From Pseudeuparius sepicola (Eukaryota > Arthropoda > Insecta > Coleoptera > Anthribidae): a stretch of DNA of 64,000 nucleotides. The translations under genes and the position numbers were made by a program. Where the stretch lies: contig OY987301.1 of NCBI GenBank assembly GCA_963920635.1, positions 10,756,501 to 10,820,500 of the forward strand, given 5' to 3'. Shown piece by piece: positions 1 through 12,505 of this stretch (the stretch's first letter is position 1; each line of letters opens with the position of its first letter). The notes under the pieces were generated by a model. That model was given only the letters and a program-made list of their open reading frames with translations. It searched no databases and was not told the origin of the DNA.

Positions 1-352
1 TGACGTGAAAGTTCCAGAAAGGACACATTTTTAAGAAAAAAGTGGGAGAAAATGGCGAAAAAGCTAAAAATCAAAGTAGGCTTAGACTTTTGAAATTTTG
101 CAATTCTACTCAGTTTTTCATTCTGAACAAGTTTTCTTTATAACATTTTGTCGTAAAAAAATCCCTAATAGGGTTTCTTGAAAATAAGCTATTTTAAAAA
201 ATCATAGCAGGCCATGAAATAATTACCACATCCAAATACCACCGCCTATGAGATACTCTCCCTTGGTACTACCAATAAAAAAATAAAGACCATCTGTTTT
301 CTTTGCCCTTCATATATTTCTGAGGTGTCCAGTATCAAATTGGGACACACTG
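1..352. repeat. Right half of a foldback (MITE-like) element, truncated by the window edge
   Basis: The last 50 bases (reading CCAGTATCAAATTGGGACAC then ACTG before TA) match the right terminus of the complete foldback element at 13451-14753. The interior, with its GACGTGAAAG and AGTGGGAGAAAA blocks, matches as well. Only one arm is in the window. No coding capacity is seen. Confidence 0.75.
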
Positions 353-1371
353 TATATTTACTATAGCATACAAATCGAGTCAGTTTTTAGTACAGGGAAG
401 ATGTTAGCCTAAAAAAGTATAGCTATACAAATTTAAAAAAAATCAAAAAAATTATAATATACAGGCGATGTGGCACAGGTCCGGATTAAGGAAGATATTA
501 TGGGCCCTTACTTTTAGTTTTACGACCATAACTGTTGAACCGATCAACCGATTTTCCGCAGATTTAACACAGGTTGTTAAAAATAGTTCCACATGACTTG
601 ATTTATCATAGATTTCTGGTGGCTGCTAGAGGGCGCTAGTTACACATTCTTTGGAATTTTATCCGGATGAAGAACTTTTCAACACACAGTTTCTGTCGTA
701 ATGAAACCTTATAAAAAGAAAACCGATGGTTTTTTTTTCCCTTCAAATTTGGTTATACGTAAGGAAGGTAAGGAACAAAAATGGGGCAATTCTGGACAGC
801 TAAGTGGTGCTGAAAAAGAAATCAGCATCCATGGCCAACTTGTCGCGCAATTATAAAAAAAACTCAAATTGAGCAAAACTATGAATATCCGTGTGGAATG
901 TTTATTTTAAGAGACATAGTTCCCCAATGTTAAATATCAAAATAAATCATTTGAAAAAAATGTCAATAAATTTAAAATATTAATTACCTAGGTAATTAAA
1001 TTTTGACGAGTGTTTGTAAGTATAATTACAAATGTTCGCGAAGAAGTAGCTAAATTCAATACGACATTATCAGCACAGTTGTTATCAGTTATTTCTGCTG
1101 ATTTTCCTAGAGAACAGACATGGTATTCAAATTAAAACCATAATTTAAATTAAAACAGTTTTTATCTAATATCTCGATCTCATAAACCATAAATAAAGCA
1201 AAATTGCAACATTATTTTATTATTATGATTTTACATATTCATTTTTCTCTGCGTCAGTGACGTTACCTAATAAAATATTAAAAATAGCCCTAATACAACA
1301 TTAGATATTTAAAAAATCATAACAGTAGGTATATAACAACAGTCCTTTTATTTAACTTAAAAATCGTAATA
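353..1371. other. AT-rich intergenic DNA
   Basis: No gene, RNA or repeat structure is recognised here. The few short open frames are low-complexity and AT-driven. Confidence 0.6.
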
Positions 1372-2082
1372 CAGGGTGTACGAAAAATGCTTGGGGCATA
1401 TTTTAATGCCGGATCCTACGACACAAATTAACAAAATAGTTCATATTAACATGTGACATGTCAGCTCTTGGTTTAGGTTTTGTGAAAAATTCCAATAACT
1501 TTACAGGCCGTTATTTTAAATTCTTACATAAAGTTTTCAAAATGACGACCTTTCCGTTCGATACAAATCTAACATCTGGAAAAAAATTATTTTTTTATTT
1601 TTGTCTGAATGCAATTCTGTTATTTTTTTACTGTTTGCTCATTATAGGTAACTGTTCTAGCATCTAGCATGTTGGTATTATAAAATTTAAACTCTCCAGG
1701 TATAATAAACTATATACAACTAGTTGCTTTCCACTTTAGTAATGGCATCATTTTTCAATCTGACAGAAACCAACACTCTTCTTATACAGTACCTCTCATA
1801 AATCTCACTAATGTGCGGCTTCGCCATACCCAATAACGTAAACAAACCACAAGAGAAAATGCCGTCCATCCTGAAAAGGTATTACATCGCGCACGCCTCG
1901 TTTACTTGCTTTTTTTCAACGCTCGCTCCGGAACATACCTGATAAACGATCTTTACCAATATAGGTTTGTAGCGTTTCTTGTCACGGGTACTTTCATTTT
2001 GAACTATGACCACACCCATTAATTTAGAATGGAACGTGATCTTGATTAGAGGTAGAGTAAGGCTAGCAAAAGGGACACCCTG
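1372..2082. repeat. Possible TA-flanked MITE
   Basis: The left end reads CAGGGTGTACG after TA and the right end reads GGGACACCCTG, so eight terminal bases form an inverted repeat like those of other elements in the window. The right flank is TC instead of TA and internal pairing is weak, so this is tentative. Confidence 0.3.
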
Positions 2083-2229
2083 TCGACACTATTATTACAT
2101 TATGCATGGAGAATAATTATTCTGTGATGGAATAGCAATTGTTTTAATGCTTTCGTTTTCAAGATGTCTTTTTTGCATGTAGTAATTGATTTTAAGGTGG
2201 CAATAAAATTGCGAACTATAAAGAAATAA

Positions 2230-2235
2230 TTTATT
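2230..2235 (-). terminator. Polyadenylation signal of gene A
   Basis: AATAAA on the minus strand, about 57 bases past the stop codon of gene A. Confidence 0.6.
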
Positions 2236-2291
2236 AACGATAAAATAAATACAAAAAATAAATTAAAACTGCGTTATTAACAAACAAAATA

Positions 2292-3110
2292 TCACTGTGG
2301 TGGTTTGTATCCAGGCTTCAAGCCTGGCGGTAGGTCGTCGAAACTCCTGCCCCATCCGGAATGGCCGCCGCCGCCGCCGCTTCCACCGTAGTGTCCACCC
2401 TCGTGAGAAACCGAGTGCGAGTGCGCCTGGGTGTGCACTGGGTGCGCGACCACCTCGTACGTGGTATGTCCACCACCGTGGCTGAGCAGGCTCTTCAACC
2501 CGATCGCTCCAGCCAGGAACAGCGCCAAAGTACCCACCATCAAAGCTTTTCCGGCGAGCAGTGCGATACCCTTGAGCGCGATGGCTAGTAAGGTCGCCTT
2601 CATCATCGCCATGGCCGCGAAGATCTCCGTTCCCATACCTCCTCCGCCGCCGCCCTTCTTGCCGCCGCCGCCGCCGCCGCCACCGCCGCCTCCGCCGCCG
2701 CCACGTCCCGTCTCCACCCCGTCCCCGACTCCATTCTCGAACAGGCTGAACTTCAGCGAGTGGGCCTTGACGTAGTTGGCGAGCTTCTTCAGCACGTAGG
2801 CGTCCAGCCGGCCGTCGGGGTCGTCGTGGAACTTCCTCGCCAGCTCCGCCACGATGTCGGCCGTGTCCTTGGTGGCGTTCGTCGTGGAGTTCTGCCGCAC
2901 CAAACTAACACCCGGCAACACACTGTAGTCGTCGTTCTCGTTCAGCTTGTCGATCCACGAGACGATGTCGATCTTGAGGCACGTCGGCGAGTACGAGTAG
3001 TCGCAGTTCTTGTCGAGGAACGACCTCTTGGACGCGCCTCGGTCGTCCGCGTGCACCGAACAAACGACGGCGAATAAGAGCAGAGCAGCTGTTCCCGTGG
3101 TACACCGCAT
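2292..3110 (-). CDS. Osiris family protein A (DUF1676), intronless
   Basis: A complete single-exon frame of 272 residues. Residues 1-21 form a signal peptide ending VHA. C36 and C44 form the paired-cysteine region, followed by LKIDIVSW and LPGVSLVR (64-72). A segment ending VETGR (132-136) leads into a tract of 14 glycines and a second Gly-rich stretch. Residues 162-208 are hydrophobic (Ala/Leu rich with KGIALLAGKAL). The tail has TYEVVAHPV, a His/Gly-rich stretch and PPGLKPGYKPPQ. This order is typical of Osiris proteins, which known work places in the secretory or endosomal pathway of cuticle-forming epithelia. The start is supported by a TATA box and initiator just upstream. Its closest relative in the window is gene B, 7 kb away in divergent orientation. 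Which numbered Osiris ortholog it is cannot be told here. Confidence 0.92.
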   Translation of the reverse strand: MRCTTGTAALLLFAVVCSVHADDRGASKRSFLDKNCDYSYSPTCLKIDIVSWIDKLNENDDYSVLPGVSLVRQNSTTNATKDTADIVAELARKFHDDPDGRLDAYVLKKLANYVKAHSLKFSLFENGVGDGVETGRGGGGGGGGGGGGGGKKGGGGGGMGTEIFAAMAMMKATLLAIALKGIALLAGKALMVGTLALFLAGAIGLKSLLSHGGGHTTYEVVAHPVHTQAHSHSVSHEGGHYGGSGGGGGHSGWGRSFDDLPPGLKPGYKPPQ

Positions 3111-3125
3111 GGTGGCTGTTGGGTC

Positions 3126-3165
3126 GTCTGATGGTTGTGCACGGTGCCTCTCTAATATTTATATA
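3126..3165 (-). promoter_or_regulatory. Core promoter of gene A (TATA + initiator)
   Basis: TATATAAA on the minus strand (3165-3158) lies about 36 bases before the A of TCAGAC (3131-3126), an arthropod-type initiator. The predicted 5' UTR is only about 20 bases long. Confidence 0.7.
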
Positions 3166-5038
3166 GCCGCCCATCAATCCCATTAGAAAAAAGCGGGTTT
3201 TTTTATGCACGGGATTAATATGATACTGGGGCAGCGAGTAAAAGTTATTCGACATTATTTTGGCAATTAACCCGTTGAAGGAAACAGCGTTTCCACCCGC
3301 CAGGCGGAAGAAATTCGTCAGGCGGCCGCTTTAAGCGTAATTTTATGCAGATCTCGTGCGAACTGGAGCCGAATTAGTCGGATGAAGCGTTAGATGGCTC
3401 ATTATTTCGAATGAAGTCCATTGTTCGGTGATTCGTATTTCGGTAATGTATAGCGTTCTTTTCTCCTTATAAATATATTCTACTTTTTATACAACGTTCA
3501 AATCAAGTGAGATAAAATTAAAAAACTGTTATTTTTGTACAAAATTACATTCTACAAATAAATAACGAACAATAACAATAGCAATTAATACTATTACAAA
3601 ATGCATCGTGCCATCAAATGCACCGATGCACGTGAAACTAAAGAACCAATATAAATAAACAATTCGTTACATAATCGTGCGTCAAGCCGGCATAAATTTT
3701 AGCACCTAGTAAATCACCAAAGCTACCTACATCAACGTCTACGCATAGCATTTGAATACATTTAAATAATAATAAATAGTTATAATGTTTTAGGTTAGTA
3801 CTTTTGACATTATAAAGATCTAGATATGTTCGATTGTCTCTTACATTTTATTGTTATCGGAGTCGTTAATATTTTAACTAAAATTTATTTGATTATGATC
3901 AAATACTGACATTTTAGTGAATTTATTTCCAAATGCAAATAAGTAAGTAAGTATTTGTGATCATTAGATTCGAGATATTTAAAATCTTCAGCATATATTT
4001 TGTCTTGCCTTTTGATTTAATTGTCATGGTTCAAAGTAAAGAAACTATTTACTGCCCAATTCTTCAATTCTATTTACAAAGTATAACATACCTAGGTGTG
4101 TCCACTTTAAGGACTTACCACCCCTGTAAAATCTTTATTTGTTGACTGATTTTGATACACTTTTTTCGTTAAGTAGCTGTTCAAAAGGCGCATTTAACAA
4201 TGTGAATAACTTTGCCTATTTTTGTGCTGTAATCATCGGTCAATTACTACCACTATGGGCTCAAAGTACTATTACTATTACGGACTTTTTTAGAAAAAAC
4301 TCACTACTAATTCTTATTTAGAATCTCTCATAACCTATATATGTACCTACCAATTTACATTGTTCTAAAATGCCAGGAAAAATATGATTTGACTTTTACA
4401 AATATTAGTTAATAGAAATTATTGCAATTTAACTTTTTTACAATTTTTTATTCATTTATAAAAAATGTACATATTGATTAAGAAAAATTTGGTCTAATGT
4501 TAAAATCCAAAACCTTCAATTTAAAAAAAATGTAGATCTATGGAAATTGGTACAGATAGGTCCTAAACATGAATCTTCAGTCAGTTTTTTCTCGAATCGT
4601 TAATAGTACTTTTCGAAATTTGAGCTCATAAAAGTGGTCACAGATGGCAATAAGTACAACCATAGACAAAGCTGCACATAGACTGTCAGAACCATTGTTG
4701 AAATTTCCGCACGCTACACCAAATACTTTGCATAAAATTTTACATAAAAAGTTCTTTATATTAAATAGTTTAGGTTAAATATGTGTATAAACCACTTTAT
4801 ATTCCAAAATATTTTATTTTCGTTTCAGGTTAGCATAATAGGGAATATTTCATAAAGCATTTAAATTATATGGTTTAAATTGGAAATTGTTTCTAATTTT
4901 GTCAAATATTATTCTGGTAATAGGATCATAATATGTGTGGATAGAATATGGATGCAATTTTTGTATCTTTAGGTAATCACAAAGGAAGAGGGGAGTTTTA
5001 TACTCGTAGTTGTTTTTGTATTTAATGTTGTCTTTATA
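3166..5038. other. AT-rich intergenic DNA upstream of gene A
   Basis: The first 250 bases are less AT-rich and may hold gene A regulatory sequence. The rest shows no gene or clear repeat. Short open frames at 3957-4321 have no recognisable protein character. Confidence 0.55.
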
Positions 5039-5754
5039 CGGGTGAGTCACATCTAAAGGCAGAGCCGAAAACACAAGGTAGAACTCGGTAAAATAAGCAC
5101 ACATGCTTAATAAACATTAGCTCAAAAACGCTTGGTTCTCCATATACAGCGTGTTGAAATTTTTCCAAAAATAACATATTTTTTTAATTTCTTTCGAGCC
5201 CGTTTAGGAATTCCAACCAAATTTGGTACACATTATGCATTGGACGGTTGCCATTTTGTGCAATACTTTGACCTCGTTCAGATGACCAGCGGCGTAGAGA
5301 CAAATAGTTACTGTAAATAATTGTAAAAAATAGTAGTACGGTCCTGTGCAAAACCAAAAATTTTGCCTTTTTTGGATAGCCCATTCAATTTGGAACAAGA
5401 AGCGCCTCTTGGTATTTTTTTTTATTTCTGGTACAGTTTCTTCGTAATTTCGGATTTTTTAAACTAGTGCCAAGAAGATTATGCTGGCATTTAAAATAAA
5501 ATTATTTGTATCTACGCTGCTGGTCATCTGAACAGGGCCAAATTATTGCACAAAATGACAACCCATAATATGTATCAAATTTTATTGGAATTTCCTAAAC
5601 CGGCTCGAAGGAAGTTAAAAAAATATATGTTATTTTTGGAAAAATTTCAACAGGCTGTATATGGAGAACAAAGCGTTTTTAAGCTAATGTTTATTAAACA
5701 TATGTGCTTATTTTAGCGAATTTTGCCTTGTGTTTTCGGCTCTGCCTCACCCTG
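5039..5754. repeat. Foldback element flanked by TA
   Basis: The two halves are diverged inverted copies. Left blocks GGCAGAGCCGAAAACACAAGG and CATATACAGCGTGTTGAAAT recur inverted at the right end, which finishes CTCACCCTG before TA. The left end reads CGGGTGAG after TA. The centre includes GCACAAAATG and TGGTCATCTGA blocks in both orientations. No transposase is encoded, so this is a non-autonomous hairpin element. Confidence 0.75.
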
Positions 5755-8700
5755 TATATAGGTACCTACTTAAATTTTATGAAAAATACAAACATATTAT
5801 GCGTAATAACAGTCCCTGGTTTTAAACATTAGCATGGTATATTTGTATATCTGCAAATAGTTCATTAGTTATTTTTCATGTAACATGTTTCAAAAAATAT
5901 ATAAGGATTTTCTATAAATTGATATACAGAAGGATAAATTAAAGATTATTTTAAAATATTTGTCGTCTTCATCTCAGGAATTCCTTTCTGATAATATGTA
6001 GGTCTGTGTGAGACTAGACCAATCCCAGTATACCGTTGAAATGCTTGCATGGAATCTTGGTTTAAAATTTTAAATCGATCATTCATTAGAAATCGAAGAT
6101 TAGGTTTAGGCGATAATAAAAATGTGTTGCAAAAAAACTTATTAGATATAATCACTGCTTTCTGACCTTGTCACCACTTTTTCGTATTCGTACCTAACGT
6201 CCGCTCCAGTATGAAAAATGTATCTTGTGACAGTAGAACAATAACAATACCGTCAGTATAAAGCAATCCTAGATTTTTAACGAAGGCATTCTTATTAATT
6301 AATTGTTTATTTTAATAGTTATCTACTTTCAGGTTGCTAATAATTACGTGACAGGTATATATACAATATTTTAAATCAAAGGGAGTATTATTGTTGTTGA
6401 ATCCAAAATAATTAAACTAATAATACTTGAAAAAAATTATTTTAGATCCAAAGGAATAACCTTGGATTTTCACTTGCTTGAACTGTGAATAATTCATAAT
6501 AATGCGAGTCAGCGAGACGATGAAAGTGGCAAAAAACTCGAATTCGTTAACTTGGGATTTCTATTCTTCGGCTATCACGCTGATTATGCAAATGTCCACC
6601 ACATTAATTAAATAAAATGTTACTCGTGGACATAGGCGTAGGTTGTACATATTTCTGAGGGCTGTAGTTCCGAATGATTATTCATCATCATCAAAAATCA
6701 AGTAGATAAATAAATATCTACATTCGTTTGAATTCGCGGAACGGTCTCATAAGCATGACGTCACTGCCTCAATTGGGACGCCCGCGTGTCCTTCATGTTG
6801 CTGTGCTTTGTGCACATTACCACAAGAGAAACTTAACAATCCCACAATAGACGCCGTAAAATTGCGGATAATAATGGCAGTGTTTCATAGTAGCCCCAAA
6901 TTCGTTGGTTATATTTTGCATCAATTTCGGTAAGAAATTTTATTTAAAGCGGTTTTATTGTTGATACATGTTTCTATATAGACTTTAGATCTAATCGATC
7001 TTGGTAACAACCGGAAATTACTAGTAGTAGTAATTATGTAGTTCACAAAATATTTCGAATATTGTAAAAAAAAAACAGTTTAAAAATTAATAAACGAATA
7101 AAGTTGTGTTCTCCATAATATTTTGATAGCATTGCAAATTTTAAATGTTTTTAACATGATTTTGGTTCATCCAATGATATTCTAGGGGGAGTTTAGTTGT
7201 CTCACTATTCACCTTGTTACGCCAATGTCTGTATCCTGCGACAATTTTACGTCTATATTTGCCATATGCTTTCTATTCAAGTATCTACTACAAAGTGTAC
7301 GATAAACAATAACAGGATCTACGATGTAACTCGCACAGTGGTAGGTATAGCCAGGTTTTTTAAAGGGAGATCCAATTTTTTATCATTAAAATATAATTTA
7401 GTTATATTTATATAATTTGAGAAATGTAGGTATATCAGGCACTATTAATTTGGAATGCATTATAAGTACATTGAAGAATCTGTTAATATACCCACTTTGT
7501 AGGATTTGATATACCTACCTATTGTTGGCATTAATTTGATAATAAAATACATTTTTATCGGTGTTTATTAGGTAAATTACATATTAATCAAATATTAACA
7601 ATAGTTCTTAGAATTTGGTAATTTCTCCACTAAAGTCCAATCCTCGTATAACACTGTTACTTACCACCGAAATTTTCGCTTACAGAATATTTAAATTTTT
7701 GTTGTTTTTTTGCAGTTATTTTTCTTTTGTATTGAAATAACTAATTTTGTTTCAGAACAACCCTTATAATAGCTACGCCAATGGATACTCATCCATATCT
7801 CTTTCATGTGCAAAGTAGCGCTTCTCGGCACTAACATCAAAGTAAAAACCAGACATTAACTATATCCTGGTTGTAAAACGATATCTTTAATATATCTCCG
7901 CTTCGTTGCTGTTAATTATTGAATTTTACGGTATTTAAGTGATAAATGTATACCTTACAATATTTCAGTGAATGGTCTTTTGTTTTGAATGAACGGAAGT
8001 GGTAATGTGTGATAATAGCCTGGGTAGATACAGGATGATTCACTGTCTCCCAAAAGCATGTAAACGGTGAAAATAGAATATTTTTAATCGTTTAACTGGA
8101 ATCATTACAATTTTTTAACGGTGTAACTAATTATATGAATAAAAGACAACAACTGCTGATCGCTTGACAACTGCCTAATACAGCACCATTATCATTATTT
8201 AAATGTAATATTGAACTTAATTCATTAACCTGCCCTGTTTCTATCAGCTGGATTTACTTTATTGTGCTTCTGGCCTTCAAATTCCTTAGCGGTACGTTGT
8301 ATCTTTTGTCTGTATTCAAGAAACAAGAGTCAATATCCTCAAATATAAACATACGTTTTGCATTTTACGCCATAGTGAACCAAATTTACATTCTTTGGTT
8401 TTTCTATTATTTTCAGAAAAGAACAAAAACAAAAAAGAAAGGATAATAATTATTTTATGATTTACGATTTATGCAAAAGCAAATAAATTATTAGTGTTAA
8501 TTTTTTTTAACAAAATATAAATTTTAAAAATGGTCTCCTAGATCAGTAGTTTTTCCTAAGGTGGCAATGAAATCGCCAAAACAATACACCCGGTGAATAG
8601 TAAGCCATGGAATTGTTTAAATGGTTTATTATTATGGCCTACTTGATAATATCAAGTCAGCTGGTTTAGGAAACATGTATGGATTTTTTTTAAACCTTTA

Positions 8701-10090
8701 TTTTAACTTTTTATAATTTACAAAGTGCTTTATACTTAAACTACTCTTACATGCTACTAGTTAGTTATCACAGATAGGTTTAAACTAAGTTTGCTTACTG
8801 CCTTTACATTCCAAATTAAAGTATATCGCACTTCACAAAAACGATAACCAAACATTTTGTTTCTCTTTTTTTCTCGATTATTTTTTCAAAAATATCCCTT
8901 AAATTACTGTATCCTTTTATTTCTATTTTAAACTTATCCTTAAGTTTACTCTCCACCCATTCCCATACTTTTTTATCCACATTTTTTCGCTCTTGGATTA
9001 GGACTGTTTGTTATTGAATTGAATTTATAAAATAAATAAATTAGAATATCACAATTTCCTCAAATAATAGGAACCTATTTTTATTGAATCCGGCATCAAA
9101 TTATTTCTTTATATTGTCACATTGTGTTTAAAATAGCAAAAATATATTTATTTATTCCAATTCGCTACTACAGATGCTAAATAAAAGTGAATTTATTTAG
9201 TATAGGTCCGAGTCGATATGACACAAATTTTCACCAACTTTCAAACTTTAATTTTAGACCGAAAATAAAGTAAAACAGATAAATTGTAATGCCTTGCAAC
9301 TTACAATTTTTAGGACTCGATACTAAGTTGAGGCATATAGGTATTTTAATTTAGTTATTAGTTTTTATATCAAACATGGTGTAGCGTGCGTAAATTTCAA
9401 CAATTAATTATTATTGTTCTGATAATCCACGTGTAGCTTTGTCTATGGTATTACCAAAATTTCATTTTGACACATAATTTTCTAGTGTTTATTTAGGTTC
9501 TGATCCTTCTGTGGCTTCTCTTTAACACGCTACCTATAATAATGATTGAGGTATGAAACTGAGAGTGAACCGTGAAAGAGAATGCAAAGTGCTAATATGT
9601 TTTTGAAGGAACGCTAAGTAAGTCTTATTAAATTTGGAAGCCGCAGCTGCCTCTCTGCCTTTCCAAATTCTTGTACCTACTTTGTTTACAATTTGGAGTT
9701 CATATATGCGCCATATTATTATCATCTAAACAAATTCTTATAAATAGGTTCCACTTAGAGTATACAAAGATTTTTATGCGTACAATGTGACACACTAAAA
9801 GAGGATGCAGCACCAATAAAATTAGAATTATGTTTAAATTTTAAATTTTTCGATTCAAATTAATATGCCTCCACCTGTAAGGCGAAACTGGTTTTGATGC
9901 CGATGTGTGTCAGCTAGACCGTCTAGTTTGTTCGTAGGCCCATATCCACGTATTCTTAAAACTCTTTTATTTATGTAAATTCAGAAACACGGAATTGGTA
10001 ATCGCCCATAAACATCTTTAAGCTTCATCTACATATTATATCAAACTTTTACTAGTTGACCCGAGAAAAATTTTCACGAGACCCTACCTA
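5755..10090. other. AT-rich intergenic DNA between divergent genes A and B
   Basis: No gene was found. Around 6725-6870 the base composition is more balanced and contains a TGACGTCA palindrome (6756-6763) and a 16-mer shared with 50767-50782, so this is a candidate regulatory patch. The remainder is AT-rich with only short random frames. Confidence 0.5.
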
Positions 10091-10095
10091 GTCTT

Positions 10096-10130
10096 TATAT
10101 AAACCCGACGCCCATATTTTTTTCTCACAA
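10096..10130 (+). promoter_or_regulatory. Core promoter of gene B
   Basis: TATATAAA (10096-10103) lies 31 bases before the A of TCACAA (10125-10130). The start codon of gene B follows 29 bases later. Confidence 0.65.
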
Positions 10131-10155
10131 GTCGATCTGCTCCCAAACAAGCAAC

Positions 10156-11034
10156 ATGCGGGCCGTGGTCGTGATATACGCGTTTGTAACCGTCCTGTGT
10201 TCGGTCTCGTCCCTCCCGACGGATTCCGCAAAAACCAAAAAACCCTTCTCCAGGTTAGACTGCAACTACTACTCCCTAACATGCCTGAAGATGGACATGG
10301 TCTCCTGGATTAGTCAACTCGAACAAGAGGACACCCACAGCGTGTTACCCGGTGTTAACATAGTGAAACTAGACAACGTTAGTGCGCCGTCCGACGCGGA
10401 AGTCGTGAAAGAAATCGCCAAGAAGTTCCCGGACGACCCCAAGTCCAGACTTGACGCGTACCTCCTGCAGAAAGTCTCCAGGTACGTCACCAGCCGCTCC
10501 ATCAAAGTGGGCTTCGAAGAAGACGAGGAAACAAACGAAGTGGAAACGGGGAGGAAGAAGAAGGGCGGCGACGGGGGCGCCAAGAAGAAGATCCTCGCCC
10601 TGGCCCTGCTCAAGACCGGCCTGATAGCGCTGGCGCTGAAGAAGATCGCGCTCATCGCCGGCAAGGCGCTGCTGACGGGCGGACTGGCGTTCCTCATAGC
10701 CGCAGGGATCGGACTGAAGTCGCTGCTCGCCAAGAAGCAGCACACCACCAGCTACGAGGTCGTGGCGCATCCGGTGTACAGCTACGGGAAGACGCACTCG
10801 GTCTCGCACCACCACGGTCACCCGGATATCGGCCACCACGATATCGGCCACCACGATATCGGCCACCACGATATCGCTCACCATGATATCGGGCATTATG
10901 GGGCAAGTGGCGGGGAAGCTTACGCAACCAGCGGCCACGGGGATTACGGGTTAAGCGGTCACGGCGGGTGGGGCAGGAGTGGGCCCATCGGGCTTCCGCC
11001 GGGGTTGAAGCCCGGGTACAAGCCGCCTCAGTAG
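10156..11034 (+). CDS. Osiris family protein B (DUF1676), intronless
   Basis: A complete frame of 292 residues. A signal peptide covers about residues 1-19. C36 and C43 are the paired cysteines, followed by LKMDMVSW and LPGVNIVK. An acidic stretch ends NEVETGRKKK (127-136). Unlike genes A, D and E, the linker here is Lys/Gly-mixed and lacks a long glycine run. Residues 144-192 are the hydrophobic domain (KKIALIAGKALL). The tail carries SYEVVAHPV, an in-frame HHDIG repeat (about residues 224-246), and ends PPGLKPGYKPPQ as gene A does. Canonical TATA and AATAAA signals flank it. A foldback element begins within roughly 40 bases of its polyadenylation signal. Best read as a close paralog of gene A. 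Confidence 0.92.
   Translation: MRAVVVIYAFVTVLCSVSSLPTDSAKTKKPFSRLDCNYYSLTCLKMDMVSWISQLEQEDTHSVLPGVNIVKLDNVSAPSDAEVVKEIAKKFPDDPKSRLDAYLLQKVSRYVTSRSIKVGFEEDEETNEVETGRKKKGGDGGAKKKILALALLKTGLIALALKKIALIAGKALLTGGLAFLIAAGIGLKSLLAKKQHTTSYEVVAHPVYSYGKTHSVSHHHGHPDIGHHDIGHHDIGHHDIAHHDIGHYGASGGEAYATSGHGDYGLSGHGGWGRSGPIGLPPGLKPGYKPPQ
10825..10899 (+). repeat. In-frame 15-bp minisatellite in gene B
   Basis: Five units of GATATCGGCCACCAC-like sequence encode DIGHH repeats in the His-rich tail. The first three are near-identical and the last two diverge. A multiple of three keeps the frame open. Confidence 0.85.
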
Positions 11035-11089
11035 GTGATTTGTTTGTTAGTTAACTTATTTATTTATTTGTGTACATATATTTATTTTG

Positions 11090-11095
11090 AATAAA
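11090..11095 (+). terminator. Polyadenylation signal of gene B
   Basis: AATAAA 56 bases after the stop codon, followed by a GT-containing stretch. Confidence 0.65.
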
Positions 11096-11126
11096 CTGTC
11101 TGAATGTTGTCGAAGCGAGCGACATG

Positions 11127-12505
11127 TTTTATTTTAGGGCGATGAAACAACCTTATAACTTGAAAAGATAGAACCAACAGAAACAACTACTCCGAGGGCT
11201 AATGCCCCTACCGGCATTGAACTGCACCATTGATTCTCGATTTTCGTTGGGAATAAATATTGCATAGATCAAAGTTTTCTCCTTTACCAACGTAACGTCA
11301 AAGATACTGCTATCTTTGTTGGGACATGTCCTGACATGCTACAGGCACAATGATCCCAGCCAGATCATTACCGGTTTCATCCTCTTTGGGAATCATCAGA
11401 TGGACGTAGGCAAAATCCGGAGTGCAGATGGATTCAAAAGATAGAACCAACAGAAACAATTACTCCGAGGGCTAATGCCCCTACCGGCATTGAACTACAC
11501 CATTGATTCTCGATTTTCGTTGGGAATCAACATTGCATAGATCAAAGTTTTCTCCTTTACCAACGTAACGTCATGTCATGTCCCAACAAAGATAGCAGTA
11601 TCTTTGACGTTACGTTGGTAAAGGAGAAAACTTTGATCTATGCAATGTTTATTCCCAACGAAAATCGAGAATCAATGGTGTAGTTCAATGCCGGTAGGGG
11701 TATTAGCCCTCGGAGTAGCTGTTTCTGTTGGTTCTATCTTTTGAATCCATCTGCACTCCGGACTTTGCCTACGTCCATCTGATGATTCCCAAAGAGGATG
11801 AAATCGGTAATGGGCTGGCTGGGATCATTGTGCCTGCAGCAGGTCAGGACATGTCCCAACAAAGATAGCAGTATCTTTGATGTTACGTTGGTAAAGGGGA
11901 AAACTTTGATCTATGCAACCTCATAACTTCTTTAATTTTTAACCGACCAGAACGAAATTTTTACCAAAGGTAGATGGCCTACTTATTTCTAAAAAAATAG
12001 TTGTCTACATAAAAGTCAAAGCCACTTGCGATGCCACGATAAAAAATATTAAATAAAAAAATTAAGAAAAAATTATAAAAAATTAAAATTTATTTTGTGG
12101 CTATTAACTTTATTTTAAAAATTATTTCTTTTTGAAAACAACTTGCCTTCAAAACTTCCATGGCACACTTTTCTAAATGCAGGAAATTTTTAAATTGCTA
12201 TTTTTGGACTTTATTTTTTTTTTATTTAATATTTTTTGATTTTGACAAAATTTTGGATTTAGGGTTCTAGATTGATTCTGAACAACTTCTTATAGTAAAT
12301 TTTTTTGAGAAAAGTGCCTAAAATGATTTTGGGATTTTTAGCCTAGATTGTGGCGTCGCAGGTGGCTTTGACTTAGGAGTCTGCAACTAATTTTTTGGAA
12401 ATAAGTGTAGCAACAATGTCATCTAACTTTGGTAAAAATTTCGTTCTGGTCGGTTAAAAATTAAAGAAGTTATAAGGTTGTTTCACTCTTAAGTGAGACA
12501 CTCTG
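11127..12505. repeat. Foldback element with an inserted inverted block
   Basis: The outer arms pair: GAAACAACCTTATAACTT near 11150 recurs inverted before 12485, and the arms around 11930-12010 and 12350-12470 (TTTTTAACCGACCAGAACGA, CAAAGCCACTTGCGATGCCA) are inverted copies. The right end reads ACACTCTG before TA. The left arm is interrupted by the block at 11165-11919. Confidence 0.65.
11165..11919. repeat. Compound direct and inverted repeat of unknown origin
   Basis: A unit beginning AAGATAGAACCAACAGAAAC occurs at 11165 and again at 11438 (273 bases apart). A third, inverted copy runs back from about 11750, so the block folds around about 11575. It is less AT-rich than its host and shares blocks such as CTACCGGCATTGAACT. 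No open frame of note; it may be a piece of another transposon. Confidence 0.6.

Noticed and set aside
2431..2775. Proline-rich plus-strand frame opposite gene A (similar frames opposite genes C, D and I)
   Set aside because: It is the complement of the GGC glycine tract and nothing more. No promoter or start context supports it.
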